The notes under the pieces: model-generated | Seen by the model: only the letters and a program-made list of their open reading frames with translations | Databases searched by the model: none | Told to the model about the DNA's origin: nothing | In this document: one piece after another, positions 34,535 through 46,025 of the stretch | Position numbering within the stretch: the first letter of the stretch is position 1 | Layout: the number at the start of each line of letters is the position of its first letter | Source: Moringa oleifera | Taxonomy: Eukaryota > Streptophyta > Magnoliopsida > Brassicales > Moringaceae | Direction: 5' to 3' | DNA length: 64,000 bases | Assembly (NCBI GenBank): GCA_021397835.1 | Contig: JAJFZO010000579.1 | Coordinates: 1,875,001 to 1,939,000, forward strand | Program-made: the position numbers and the translations under genes

Positions 34535-35523
34535 GACACACCAAATTAGGGTTTTCTAAATGAGGGCTTCAAGTCTATTGGCAATCAAGTGTCAACTTGA
34601 TAGATTAGATCCAAGTTCGAATCTCTCAGGCCATTTTTTTCCTTGTTGTTCCGGGAAGGATAGTTGGATTTCCTAACCTGGATATCAAAAAAATTGTATA
34701 GGTTTTGAGCATGTAAAAAGGTGACCCATTTGGGTTTCTTAATGCTTTGAGTACCCAAATGATGAAGTACTAGGCTTGTTGTGATGATGCTCGATTTTGT
34801 GCCTTTTTACAGGACTGAGTATCATCATCTTTTTGAATATAAAGCTTTGGATTTTGGTTTGAGCTGAATGATTATGGCGGTGTGGTGACCCTTGATTTAC
34901 GTAAAAGACTAATGAATATGTTGTTTGACTTGGGGAGTTGGGAGACACTTCTGCTGGCTCAGAACATGGAATGCAAAGGTATGACAAGTCACCCTTCAAC
35001 TACTTGATTGTCTGGCATCATCATGCCTTTTCTAGATTTTCAAATATTACACTGAGTGGACAACAAATCTTTTTGTCTATATCTGCTATATAAGTATTGA
35101 TCTTAAATCCTTGCCTGCTTATTTCAACTTTGCTCCTGTTTCTTTTTCCTCTATTACTGGACAAAATAATAATAAAAAAAAAACTATAATTTTGTAGAGA
35201 TGTAATGTTTCAGTGTCAGATACTTGTGATAGAATGGGGATCAGTTCATTGAGCTGTTGTCTAAATGGCAATATGCAGGGCATGTGCGACCAAAGGCTGA
35301 GAGCATGGAGTATTTTAAATTGTGTTTGTTGAATTGATGAAAACGTACTGCAGAACATGTTGGATTGGAACTAGTTCAGATAATGAATGTTGTTGAAGAA
35401 GGAAATAACATTGTGTGGAATTGAACTGAGGAATCTCTGTCTGAATTCTGTCTCTTTACTCTTATAATGAAGGCGAAGATGGATGGATTTCTTGATACTG
35501 GAGAAACAATCGAATCCTGACAT
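34535..35523. other. Convergent 3' flanks of the kelch F-box gene and the NLR gene
   Basis: This 1 kb separates two genes whose 3' ends face each other. It should contain both 3' UTRs. No protein-like frame is convincing. Confidence 0.6.
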
Positions 35524-38244
35524 TCAAATAGGATCCAACTCTTTAAACTTGGAACTGAAAATATGTTTAAGTGTTTCATCCTCCCATTGCAGATCCTCCC
35601 ACCAGCTCCTGTCTCCTTCTATTGCTTTCAAACTATTGCTTGCAGTGCTGGAACTGAATGGGAGATTCCTGAGGCTTGGACAGAAGGATACTGCTATCTT
35701 TCCCAGGGAAGGAAATGGCAAGGCCTTCCTATAGATCACTTGCAGCATAGGCAGGTGGAACAAATATAATCTCCTGAGATTAGAGAACAAACCCAGATCT
35801 TCTTTAGCTTTCCTGGATCTGAAATCATCTCCTATTATTTCAACCATTGAGTTACATTCGCTCACTGAAAGGGTTTCAAGTTGTGGAGCGTGTACAAGCC
35901 ATGACAGGTTTAGCATTATGGAGCACCGCCAAATCTCTACATGACAAAGATTGTGGAAGTATTCATGTTTTGATATTTTGCAGCTTGCAGCAATAGGCTC
36001 GGGTGAGTAATCCTGTATCCTCTGATTATTTTCTATGTGAATTCTCAGTTCCTTCAAAGAAGCACATTCCTTTAGTTCAAGTCTCTCTAAATGCTCCATT
36101 CTTCTCACTGATGAAGATGATATAGTGAGTGAGCTCAAGCCAGGGCTTCCCAGCAGAACCTGTCTGATGCACCCTTGCAACTTGGGTGAATTCAACAATT
36201 TCTGGATTGAATTCAGTGTACGTAAGGTAATACTTATGTCCTCAATGTGTTCCAGAGATTCTAACTCTTGCAGCAAAATACTTCCATCTATGGGTTGACT
36301 TTGGCTAGACACGAATGCTAACTTGCTGAATACTTGTAAGGATGAAAGACTTGATATAACATTCCTGGGAATAATTCGTAGAAGTTCAGTTCTATCCAGC
36401 AGCAAAAATACTAGGCTTTTCAGATTCTTAATCTCAATTGGCAACTCTTCTATGGAAGTGAATGACAGATTAAGGTATTGCAAGTTATTTAATTCACCAA
36501 TGTCTGCAGGTAACGTGGTGAAGGCATTGTTCCCTGACAAGTTGAGAACCCTCAAGCTCTGCAAGGAATTGAAGAACCCACTGGGGAAAGTTTTCAGCTT
36601 AGTTCCTCTAATGAACAGAGTTTGCAAGCAGGGAGAGACTGTTATTTGGCTGAGAGATTTATAACTAGGCCCAGACATTGTCATCCTCACTACTCCATTT
36701 TGTTCTGCAGATTTATCAGCTGCTTTTTTCTCTTTCTCGTCATTTTCAGAAGCTAACCATAGGGCCATGTCACGGATCAAATCATGCATTCTAACATACT
36801 TTTCTGGTTCATAATCGAATGAACTCCAATCTTCTAAGTCTCCGCACTCCAACAAACAAGCTAACTTCAGGCTACCAACAATGTATTCTCCTTCATTTCG
36901 TGCATCATATATGCTGTCGAAATGATTCAAGATCCCCTCTGCTATCCAGAGTTCAATAAGTTCATCTTTCCTAATGTTATGATCTTCAGGGAAAACAGAA
37001 CAGAAAAGGAAACACATCTTGAGGGTATCATTACTCAAGTTATCATAGCTGAACTTCAGAACAGGAAATACCTCATTCCTCATACCTGAAAACTTTGAAG
37101 GACAACTCTTCAATACATTCACAGCATGCTTCCACTCTCGAAGACCCCTCCTACTGGCCATGGCTTGTCCGATTGTGACAAGAGCAAGTGGCAGGCCTTT
37201 GCACTCTCTAGCGACAGTTTCAGCAAGCTTCGGTATTTCCGAATGAGAATTGAAAGTTTCTTCCCCTACCTTCTCCCGGAACAATTGAAGAGCATCTTTA
37301 GGTGACAAGGGTTCCATTTTACTCCTGTGAGCATTCATCATCTCACACACTTCTTCTGATCTGGTTGTGAACACCACTTTGGACCCATTTTGTTTACCAG
37401 GAAGAGGAATCCCAAGTTTTACAAGATCAAGTTTCTCCCACAGGTCATCCAGTAAGAGCAAGAATCGTTTCCTTCTCAAAACTTTCAGTATCTCTACAGC
37501 TCTGTCATCCTCGTTGCTGTATCGCCATACATATTCAGGAATCTCCAATTTTGTACAGATAACTTCTTGAATCTTCTCTCTGTTTAATTTCTTGGATGCC
37601 ACAGCCCATATCACCACCTGGAAACTATGTCTCCTATTCAGTAACTTGTTATTGAGCCTTCTAAGAAGAGTGGTCTTGCCTACACCACCCATCCCATACA
37701 ACCCAATAATCCCTACACTTGGATCCTCAAGCCATCTCCATACTTCGTCAAACTTGGCGTCCATGCCAACGGTGATGTCCACAGGCCTCTCATCAACCAG
37801 CTCAGGCGGCTTTCTCTGAACCAGAACATCAAATTGACCTTGGTTGATCAGTTCAATTACAGCCTGAAGCACCCAGCTCACTTCCATTCCAGCTTTATTG
37901 CTCGAGCAACAATATCGGAACATTGAAGAAACACCTCGTATGCGTCTCTTCTCGATTTCTGCTCTACCTTCCATTTTAATCCTTTCCACATTCTTTTCCA
38001 TTCTATCTATTCTGTTGAGCCAGTCCGTTACTTCATGAGTCCGCTGCATCCAACGACTCTCTTGGCGGGTCACTCTCCGCTCCACTTCCATCTTCTTCTG
38101 CTGCAGCCGTTCCATTTCACTTTCCAGGGACTCCAAATCTCTCTGCAACTCATACATATACTCTTCATGATTTGCAATGGAGCTCCATATGGCCTTGGCA
38201 AGGTCACCAATTGGGCTGACAAGTGCAGCCAATAAGACTTCCAT
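35524..38244 (-). CDS. CC-NBS-LRR disease resistance protein (RPS2/RPS5 class)
   Basis: One intact 906-aa frame without introns. Residues 25-100 are a coiled coil with E-V-T-D-W-L-N-R-I. The NB-ARC domain has P-loop GMGGVGKTT (184-192), kinase-2 RFLLLLDDLW (260-269), RNBS-B VVFTTRS (290-296), GLPLAL (350-355), RNBS-D C-F-L-F-C-S-V-F-P-E-D (411-421) and MHD in V-R-M-H-D-L-I (486-488). LRRs follow from about 525 to the end (F-P-S-G-F-F; L-R-V-L-N-L-S; L-Q-Y-L-N-L-S). All nucleotide-binding motifs are present, so it is probably functional. Such proteins are cytosolic or membrane-associated immune receptors; RPS2 and RPS5 guard RIN4 and PBS1. The N-terminus lacks the M-G-x-x-x-S acylation motif of RPS5. 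The recognised effector cannot be told from sequence. Confidence 0.96.
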   Translation of the reverse strand: MEVLLAALVSPIGDLAKAIWSSIANHEEYMYELQRDLESLESEMERLQQKKMEVERRVTRQESRWMQRTHEVTDWLNRIDRMEKNVERIKMEGRAEIEKRRIRGVSSMFRYCCSSNKAGMEVSWVLQAVIELINQGQFDVLVQRKPPELVDERPVDITVGMDAKFDEVWRWLEDPSVGIIGLYGMGGVGKTTLLRRLNNKLLNRRHSFQVVIWAVASKKLNREKIQEVICTKLEIPEYVWRYSNEDDRAVEILKVLRRKRFLLLLDDLWEKLDLVKLGIPLPGKQNGSKVVFTTRSEEVCEMMNAHRSKMEPLSPKDALQLFREKVGEETFNSHSEIPKLAETVARECKGLPLALVTIGQAMASRRGLREWKHAVNVLKSCPSKFSGMRNEVFPVLKFSYDNLSNDTLKMCFLFCSVFPEDHNIRKDELIELWIAEGILNHFDSIYDARNEGEYIVGSLKLACLLECGDLEDWSSFDYEPEKYVRMHDLIRDMALWLASENDEKEKKAADKSAEQNGVVRMTMSGPSYKSLSQITVSPCLQTLFIRGTKLKTFPSGFFNSLQSLRVLNLSGNNAFTTLPADIGELNNLQYLNLSFTSIEELPIEIKNLKSLVFLLLDRTELLRIIPRNVISSLSSLQVFSKLAFVSSQSQPIDGSILLQELESLEHIEDISITLRTLNSIQKLLNSPKLQGCIRQVLLGSPGLSSLTISSSSVRRMEHLERLELKECASLKELRIHIENNQRIQDYSPEPIAASCKISKHEYFHNLCHVEIWRCSIMLNLSWLVHAPQLETLSVSECNSMVEIIGDDFRSRKAKEDLGLFSNLRRLYLFHLPMLQVIYRKALPFPSLGKIAVSFCPSLRNLPFSSSTASNSLKAIEGDRSWWEDLQWEDETLKHIFSSKFKELDPI

Positions 38245-38639
38245 ATTTCCAGGTAATCAGAGAAACAAAACCAGTAATCCTTCCTACCAGAGAATCTGAT
38301 GAAAGATATGAACAAGAGTAGCTGTAAAGTTTTTCTCTTTTCCACCACCCCCCGCCCTCTTCCTAGTTGTTGCAGACTTTGAATGGTGACCATGAGCAGT
38401 TGGAACATAGTTAATTTAGTTGACGATCGAAGCATTGAAGCAGTCTCCTTGCAATTCCCAACTTCTATTGCATTTGGACTTAAAAAATAAATGCTTATGA
38501 AAAATAATATTATTATATTTAATATTTTTTTGGGAATACTTTATATTAAAAAAAATCAATTTAACTTCTCATAGATTCTTTCGCTGACTTGATCATTGGC
38601 ATTTAAGTAAGTTTTTAGATTCACACCCGGAAGTACAAA

Positions 38640-39065
38640 AAATTTAAATAATATATATTTATTTTATAATTTAAACATAATTTTGATTATAGGTTCTTTA
38701 ATTATATATTTAATTTTTTTAATTTGATCTTCATTAGATTTTAACTTAAATAATTATAAAAATTTAAAAATTAAAATATTTTTGTTATTAAAATATATTT
38801 GAATTTGATTTAAATAAATTTCATATTTTATTTTGATACTATTCTTCAAATTTGAATTATTTTAATTCTAAATTTTTTTCATTTTTGATAGAATAATTTT
38901 TTTAAAAAATATTTTCACTATTTAAAAATTTTTAATTTTTTATGATGGTTTATAAAAAATTCAAATAAAAATTTTAATTTAAACGTTTTTAATGTTTAAA
39001 TTTTTTAATAAAATCTAAAATTAAAGTAAATAAAATATAAATTAGAAATTAATAATTTGAACAAC
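38640..39065 (+). repeat. AT-rich MITE-like repeat, copy
   Basis: It has the body landmarks TTAACTTAAATAATTATAAA, TATTTTTGTTATTAAAATAT and TTCTTCAAATTTGAATTATT in order. Ends are eroded. Confidence 0.5.
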
Positions 39066-40414
39066 GAAATAAGTCTTTGCTAACCACATTCAACTATTGA
39101 AGTAGCCTCATTAGGTTGGCCATTTAAAATATAACATACCCACTTCCACTTTCATATTGGACCAAAGAAACATAATCATATTGTAATTATATATTGTGAA
39201 GTTAATTATGAAAATATATAGTCTGTGGCATGATGGCGCTCTATGGACTGATGAGGTGTTATTGGGCCTTATTAGGCCTCTTGCGTCGCTAGATTCCCAT
39301 CTGTGGATAGGGCCTTCATCTAATACTATTGATAATTAATCTTTGTTGGATAAATGTAAATCATTTACTGATTTGAATTCGTATTGAAGAGTTTTTTAAC
39401 ATAAAATTTAAAATATTTTTTATAAATTGTAATAATAAATAATTTTAATTACTTTGGGATAGAGCATTAAAAATCGAAGTTGTTATGCCCAAAAAGGAGG
39501 ATTATATAGGAACTTGATGAAAATATTCGTCAAAGAATAGAGGTCGCAAGTCGGCTTTGTTGGATCGGTATTATTTATATTCAAATGAAATATGAATCAT
39601 ATTTGAGATGATCTACCTTAATAGCATATTATATTGTATTACATCATTTTATGTAATATGTGATTTTATAAAGTATATGTAACAAGCATATTTAACTCTT
39701 GCAGATTAGTATTATATCATGTCAGTTTATTTTTTATTTATATTTTAAATTTATTTAAAAATATATTTTTATAAAAATTAAATATAAAAATTTATATATA
39801 AAATTAAAAATATGTATAATTATAAATTATGAAGAAAAATGACTATTTATTTATCTTTTCAAAATCTTGATGTATTCCAAAAATTAATTTTATCATTTTA
39901 AATATATAACTGAGAAAAGACATGCAATTTATAATTTTTTAAAATTTTTTCTTAATTTCTATAAATATCACTCTTCATTTACAAACTAAGATGAAAGTTG
40001 CGTTTGTTTCAACAAAGTTGCAATTTATAAAAATTGTAATTGTTTGATTACAATTAACCGATTGATTTGCAAATCTTGATTTACCCGTCTTTCCACTCTT
40101 TTGCTTTTGTATTTACATTTCATTTCCTAATCTCTATTTAGAATTTGCTTGTAGTTGTTACATCATTTTCATGCCCTCTACATTTTTCATAGTAACATAG
40201 GGTTATGGAGGCCAAGTTTTGGTGTCATCATGCATTTAACCAATACTATTTTTTTTTTTCCCTTTGCGGGTATAATTATGAGGTTTATGGAATTAATTAA
40301 TTTAATCCAATCTCAATCTCTATTTCCATATTAAGCTTATATTCCATCAAATGATAGCATCAACATTAAGAAATCTCAAGATTAGCTAGTCTTAGAACAT
40401 GGTAATTATGTAAA

Positions 40415-40900
40415 TTCATCAAAAGAGGGTGAAATATCTTGATTAAATTTTCATCTAAAAGTTTGCTCAACACCTTGGGTCAAATGATTATAAAAAAACT
40501 AATGGTATTTTTGTTATTGAATTATCTCAAAAATAATCTAAATAAATTTTACACTCAATTTTAATCTCATTATGCAAATTTTGAACAATTTTCGTTCCAC
40601 AAACTATATTTTTAATAAAATTTTCAAAATTTTGACAATGTCAAATTTAAATATATATTTAATATTTAAAAAAAATTATCTTTTTTTGTGATTATTGATT
40701 GAATATTTTTTATATTTTAAAAAATTAAATTAAAATTCAATGTATAATTTTTAATCTAAATATTTTTATTTATTAAATTATTTGGCAGAGTCAAATTGAT
40801 TCAAATTATAAATTTTGATGTAAAATTAATCAAATAAACCGATAAAGTATAAATTGACTCAAAGTTTAAGATTTTTTTCTTATATTTATTTTTATCAAAT
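40415..40900 (+). repeat. AT-rich MITE-like repeat, copy
   Basis: The body landmarks are well kept (GGTATTTTTGTTATTGAATT, CTAAATAAATTTTACACTC) and the right-end inner motif survives as ATCAAATAAACCGATAAAGT. Confidence 0.5.
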
Positions 40901-41084
40901 TTTTTTGTTCACATGATTTTCATTCATTTTTTTTAAATATAATAATATGTTAAATGGAATAGAATTAATAGTAAAGGTATCATAAAACCTTAATGTTTAT
41001 TCTAAATTATTAATCAAACTTTTATGTCTAAAAGTAATAAATCAAACCCTGATCTATCAATTATATATAAATTAAACTTTATAA

Positions 41085-41500
41085 AAAATTTAAAAAATAA
41101 AGATATTCAAATTAAAGGTTTTAAACAATGAATTTTAATTTAAAAATTTTCATAGATGTAAAAAAGTATTTAAGCTATGTCATAATAAAGTGCCAAAATT
41201 TTTTGAATAATAAAAATATATTTTTAAAAATTTATATTATTAAAAATTTTAAAAATTCACAAAAAGAAGGATCTTAAGTAAAAAATTATTCAAATTTGGA
41301 TAATGGATTGAAAAATTCCTCAGAGTCATTTTTTGACTATTTCCAGAACAAAAATACCTTTCATATTTCATAACTATTGTATTTAAAATTTAATTTGGAT
41401 CAAATTGATGAATTAATGTTCGATTTATTATTTTTTAAACATGAAAGTTTAATTAATAATGCAAAATAAATTTTAAAATTTTGTGAGATTTTTATTCTAA
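41085..41500 (-). repeat. AT-rich MITE-like repeat, inverted copy
   Basis: It reads in reverse, with AAAATTATTCAAATTTGGAT and the ACAAAAATACC...ATAACTATTGTATTTAAAAT block. The right border merges with ATGAAAGTTTAATTAATAAT, a motif recurring at 45960 and 46940. Confidence 0.5.
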
Positions 41501-42709
41501 AATTAATTATTTAAATATTTTTATTATTTATTTAATTATAAAAAATCTTGAGTTTAAAAATTAATAAAATTATATCTATAAAATTATTATTTTTGAAGTG
41601 TTCTTCTGAATTGTTGCTTTGAGTTGGCGTGTAAAGTAACTGGGCTTTTTGTGCTCGACCATGCATGATCAATAGGTTGGATCCAGTGGGAAGCTTAGGT
41701 AATAATGCAGGTGCAGAGGACCGACCAGTGGGCAATGTACCCTACTCTTTACTTTAATAAAATGGTTGATTCAAGCCCCCACCGAATTAGGATCCCTAAA
41801 TAGAAAGGGACTCACACAATTTCTCTTTATTTTTTAATAAGACATTTTAATAACAATAATATTTTTTAATTTTATAATTATTTAAATTAAAATTTAATTT
41901 GAAATAAATTTTTAAATTAATATTTGATTTATTTTTTAAAATATAAAAGTTTGATGAATAATGTAAACAAATATTAAAATTTTATATAATTTTTATCTTA
42001 AAATTTTTTATTAAGATTTGATTTATAATAGAAATATATTTATAATTTTATTTATTTTCATATGAATATAATTAATTATATATTTTTTTAAAAAATTAAT
42101 ATTAATTCAAATCAATAAAAATCTAAATCCAAAGGTTTAACCTCTCTATCTAATGGAAATTAAACCTCTTAACTATCCAACTTCCACTGTATCTCTCCAT
42201 TGAAAACATAACACGTACTTTTTTTTTTTTTTCAATTCTACCAAAGCTAATCGTTTAAATTATTTTTATTAAAATTTTTATCAGTATATTAAAATTTTAA
42301 GTTGATATTAATATGTGATAATTTAATTAAATAAATAATAAATATTTATTTTATTTATTTTAATATTAATTTAATAAATTTTAAAAAAATTATATATTTT
42401 TAATAAAATTTAACACCAACTCAAATCAAGTAAAGATTGTTATTCTATTTTTTAATTGTACATACCCATCTCTTGAGGATTGGAAGAACTAATTTGTTGC
42501 TGTAAATGTATTTTCTCACATTCTTTCTATTTTCATGCAGATATGCGTCCTCATTGGTATCATTTTTATTAATTTATAATAAAAATAATTTATTATATTG
42601 ATATAAAAATAAAATAAAAATTATTTATTTTATTAAATTATCACTGATACTAATTTTTTTAAAACATTCATATATAAATGAAGGACTCATGGGAGCGGTT
42701 GCCCGATGG

Positions 42710-43073
42710 TATAAATAGACGGCTGAGATTTGATGAGGATGTAAACTTTTAAAAATTTAAAATTATTGAAGTGACCAGTGAAGAGGAGTATTATACTAAG
42801 ACTCTTGAGAGTGTGACCTTTAATTATGTGACAGTCCCTAGCAGACTTTGCAGTGCCCTACTAAATACGCAAAGGACGAATCCTATCCGTTGGTTTTGTC
42901 AGATAAAGGCGCCGCTTTGCTTCCTCTCTTCCAATTCCTCATTAAATCTAACGGCTGCCACCTTTACTCTTCATTTAATGATTACTGTATCAGACCACAC
43001 AGAATTCACCTTTCTCTGTAAACGACAGCGCGTACATTCACGCGCCAACTATGTGAGATTGTTAGCGAAGTGA
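42710..43073 (+). other. TATA-like site with a 100-codon open frame, unassigned
   Basis: TATAAATA at 42710-42717 is followed 54 bases later by an ATG opening 100 codons (42771-43073). Composition here is less A/T-rich than the surrounding spacer. The translation shows no family I recognise. It could be a small unannotated gene, a non-coding transcript or chance. It converges on the 3' end of the VQ gene. Confidence 0.2.
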
Positions 43074-43327
43074 ATTTCTTCGTTCATCAAACAAAAACAA
43101 ATATTTCACTTTATATTTTGGGTGTCTGCAGGCTGCAGCAGTTATTTATCATATAATTTTGGGAGAAAATGCAAAATAAAAAAAAAAAAGAAAGTGCAAG
43201 CAAAATAATGTAATAGTCCACCCGCATACAACGAGCGTGAGTAACACCGGGAATGCTTAGATGTTAATAACATAATTAGAAAAACAGAGTACTAATTATC
43301 AATAAGTTAAGAACCTAATTATAAGAA

Positions 43328-43951
43328 TTAACATTGGTGGTGATTGTCGTTGTCTCTGGGAGAATGCAGAGGAAACAGCGGCAGCAACTCCGGCTGAGGT
43401 CCTTCTCTGGGTGTATTCAGTGGACTCGGACGCAAATAGAATCCTTTCTCTGCAATGGCTCGCTCCTCCTCTTCCTCCTCGCTAGGCGAACGCGGGCTCA
43501 CGCGCGCCCAGAAGTCCAAATGCGACACTGGGGACACTAGAAACCCCCGTCGCCGGACCAAGAAGAAAGGATCAGCTGAGCACTCGTTGTTGCCGTTGTT
43601 GTTCTCGCTGTTGTTGTAGACTTCTTTGTTTCTGTTGTTGCAGATGTTGTGAAGCTTGATCTCGAGTTTTCTGGCCGACTGTCTCCGCTCATGGAGCTTG
43701 AAGGCGGGTCTTTTGGGGGTGAGAGGCAGCTTCTGGGTAGACGACTCCTCGGATGCACCGGTTAGCTTTTGGACGATGGTCCGGAAGTTGGACGGGTCGG
43801 CCTGGACGAAGGTGGTGTTGGGTGCCGTGGGGTCCGAGCTGTACGTCAGTTGTTGTTGTTGGTAGTGGTGGTGGTGGTGACTCATGGTGGTGGCTGTGTT
43901 TGTAGTGCTGGAGGAGGTGGTGATGGTAGTTGTGTTAGAAATGGAAGCCAT
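43328..43951 (-). CDS. VQ-motif protein (MAPK-substrate VQ4/VQ31/VQ33-like)
   Basis: An intronless gene of 207 aa. Residues 56-65 are the VQ motif F-R-T-I-V-Q-K-L-T-G, which binds the WRKY domain of group I/IIc transcription factors. The N-terminus is low complexity (Ser/Thr-rich, then H5 and Q4 tracts). The middle has K-R-P-A-F-K-L-H-E-R-R. Several S-P/T-P sites (S-P-R-S-P-S, P-L-N-T-P-R, H-S-P-R) and the C-terminal L-L-P-L-F-P-L-H-S-P-R match VQ proteins that are MAP-kinase substrates in Arabidopsis immunity. Likely role: nuclear modulator of WRKY-driven defence transcription. The specific kinase and WRKY partner are inference. Confidence 0.95.
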   Translation of the reverse strand: MASISNTTTITTSSSTTNTATTMSHHHHHYQQQQLTYSSDPTAPNTTFVQADPSNFRTIVQKLTGASEESSTQKLPLTPKRPAFKLHERRQSARKLEIKLHNICNNRNKEVYNNSENNNGNNECSADPFFLVRRRGFLVSPVSHLDFWARVSPRSPSEEEEEERAIAEKGFYLRPSPLNTPREGPQPELLPLFPLHSPRDNDNHHQC

Positions 43952-44949
43952 GAAAGAGATGGGTAAGCATGAGATGTGGGGTTTATATTATGGGTTCGTG
44001 AAGTGCTTGTGTATTTGGTTGGGTTCTGATTTTGTCAGAGGGGTAGAGAGAGAATTGGAAATGGAAATGGAAATGGAAATGGAAAGCTTGGTGATGATTG
44101 AGTCTGTTATGTTCGCACACAAAGGTTCAATAACCTTAATTAAATGCTCCCAATCTCGAAATTCAATTGGGTTTTCAAGTACTTCACTACTCAAAACTCC
44201 CTTAGTTTAATAATACTTAAAAGTTCACTCTTTTAGATCAAAATCATCTATTCATCTGAGTTTTTTTTTTTAATAAAAGTTATAAAAATATTTTAATAAT
44301 TTAAATATTAATAAAATATTAAAATATTAAATTTATTAAATTATCATATATTATAAATTTATTAAAAATTCAATATAGCCTGTATTAATAAAAGATCTTA
44401 TTTTATTCTAACTAATCTAAATACTCAAACAACACATAAATCTTTCTCTCCTTCAATTCTCGTATGGATCCCATTTATGGATAAAGAATCTTTAAAACAA
44501 ATAATTTTTTAAAAAATTTTAATATGTTAATGTGATTGTATTAAATTATCATGTATTAATATTTATTCAAAATTTTAATATATACTAATTCAGATTAGCA
44601 AAAAATTCTAATTTTTAACTGAAGACCCATTTAAGCCAAAATTGACACAATGTTAACTTGCTTTGAAGTTCCAAAGTTGAGAGAATGTTAAGTTGCTTTG
44701 AAGTTTCCACTTTGAAAAATGTCATGACTTTAATGGGTAAGACTAAAGTTAACATTTTTAAGTAATTTAGACATTCTCATAATAACAACTATATGTAGTT
44801 GACTCGTGGCGACTAATAGATTTGTCTTAGCAATCCACTAAACATGATTAGACAACCTGCTTGACAAAGTCCAACTCTTTGCCATCCATTAAGCGATTCT
44901 CGAGTGTGAAAATTTTGAATTTGAAAAAAGGGTTGATAAATGAAGGAAG
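43952..44949. promoter_or_regulatory. VQ gene upstream region with a GGAAAT hexamer repeat
   Basis: About four tandem GGAAAT units (ATTTCC on the VQ coding strand) lie at 44056-44084, roughly 110-130 bases before the VQ start codon, so within its 5' UTR or core promoter. Beyond about 44220 the sequence is A/T-rich spacer with no gene. Confidence 0.5.
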
Positions 44950-45489
44950 AGGAGCAATAAATAAATAATGAGCTGGCATTGAATGATGAGTGCTGCGTGG
45001 GTAAAGCAACGAGAAACGAGGAGAGGAGAGGAGAGGAGACTTTGCAGGCAGCTGGCTGCACGAAGCAGAGTACTCCGACTTCTGGGTGGTCAGAATCAGA
45101 GACACTGTACGGTGCGTTTCCTTGTGATTCTCTCATTTCGTTTCTTCTTCAACTCGTTTTCTTTTCCTTTGTATAATTTAGTTGACTCTGTGTGCGTCTG
45201 TGGATGTTGCGGTGAATTTTCTTTTCTTTTCTTTTCTCTTTCTGCGTTTGCGTGAAGGATTGCACTTTGACATTAAGGGGGAGAAGCTTGGCCAGCTCTC
45301 TTTCTTTTCCTTTTTGTCTTTCTTCTTTCTGGTTTCTTTGCTTCACTCCTCCTTTTTCCCCTTTCAAAGCTCTTGATTGCTTCCCGTTGAATTTCTTGGT
45401 TTCTTTATTCATAGGAGTCTTTTTTGCTCCCTTGGCCTTTTCTCATGTTCCTTCCTTCTATTGTGTTTCACTTTTATTATCACTTTGTA
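44950..45489 (+). pseudogene. Orphan RLP promoter/leader fragment
   Basis: A GAGGAGAGGAGAGGAGAC tract, a CAGGCAGCTGGCTGCACGAA block and a TTGCGGTGAATTTT splice-donor-like site match, in order, the upstream region of the intact RLP gene (51241-51390). The following pyrimidine-rich stretch (45257-45489) matches 59995-60245 closely. No coding exon follows: a MITE-like repeat begins at about 45490. Small open frames here are shadows of the pyrimidine-rich leader. Confidence 0.65.
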
Positions 45490-46025
45490 ATTTAAATTTA
45501 TCAATTTAATACGATATAAATTTAAAGGTAAAATTTTTATAAAATTTTAATATTTATTTTATATTATTGATCAAATTTTTTATTTATAAATAATAAATTT
45601 ATTTTATTAATTTGAAATAATTTAAATTTTATTTAAAAAATTTAAAATTTAAAAACATTTAAAAATCTAAATTTCGATTTAAAATATTTTATAAATATAA
45701 AAAATATTTAAATTAGTGTCATAAAAAATTTTAAAATTTTTTGATAATTAAAAAATATTTTTTTATTTTATATTATTAAAAATTTTAAAAATTAAATTTT
45801 AAATAAAAAATTATTTAAATTTGAGTGATAGATACGAAATAAAATAAATAATTTATTTAAGTTATTTTTGAAATATCTTAATAAAAAAATATTTATAATT
45901 TTTTTATAATTATTTCAGTTAATGTTTAATTTATTATTTTTAAATATAATGGTTTGATTGGTAATATGAAGTAAGTATGATAATTTATATAATTTTTACT
46001 TAAAATTTCAATATATTATAATTTT
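45490..46025 (-). repeat. AT-rich MITE-like repeat, inverted copy
   Basis: It follows the RLP leader fragment directly, in the same arrangement as at 60250-60700, so leader plus repeat were probably copied together. Confidence 0.5.

Larger units (their letters stand above)
38245..43327. other. NLR upstream region and A/T-rich spacer
   Basis: The first few hundred bases should be the NLR promoter. Beyond about 38480 the sequence is A/T-rich with three family repeats (listed). Less A/T-rich patches at 39220-39320, 39470-39590 and 41600-41750 show no recognisable coding or RNA feature. A TATA-like site and small open frame near 42710-43073 are listed separately. Confidence 0.5.

Noticed and set aside
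33454..34544. Several minus-strand and alternative + frames over the kelch F-box gene
   Set aside because: All are shadows of the intact 354-aa F-box/kelch frame, in a locally GC-rich gene.
38070..38435. 121-codon minus frame overlapping the NLR start
   Set aside because: Different frame from the NLR coiled coil; no family, and the NLR start at 38244 fits the class.
43884..44210. 108-codon + frame next to the VQ gene
   Set aside because: It overlaps the VQ promoter antisense and its E-M-E-M-E run is the GGAAAT microsatellite.
45149..45509. Frames of 60-90 codons on both strands in the CT-rich RLP leader
   Set aside because: F/L/S-rich on + and K/E/R-rich on -, as expected from a pyrimidine-rich leader and intron. 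Similar frames recur over every leader copy (51336, 60000, 60813).
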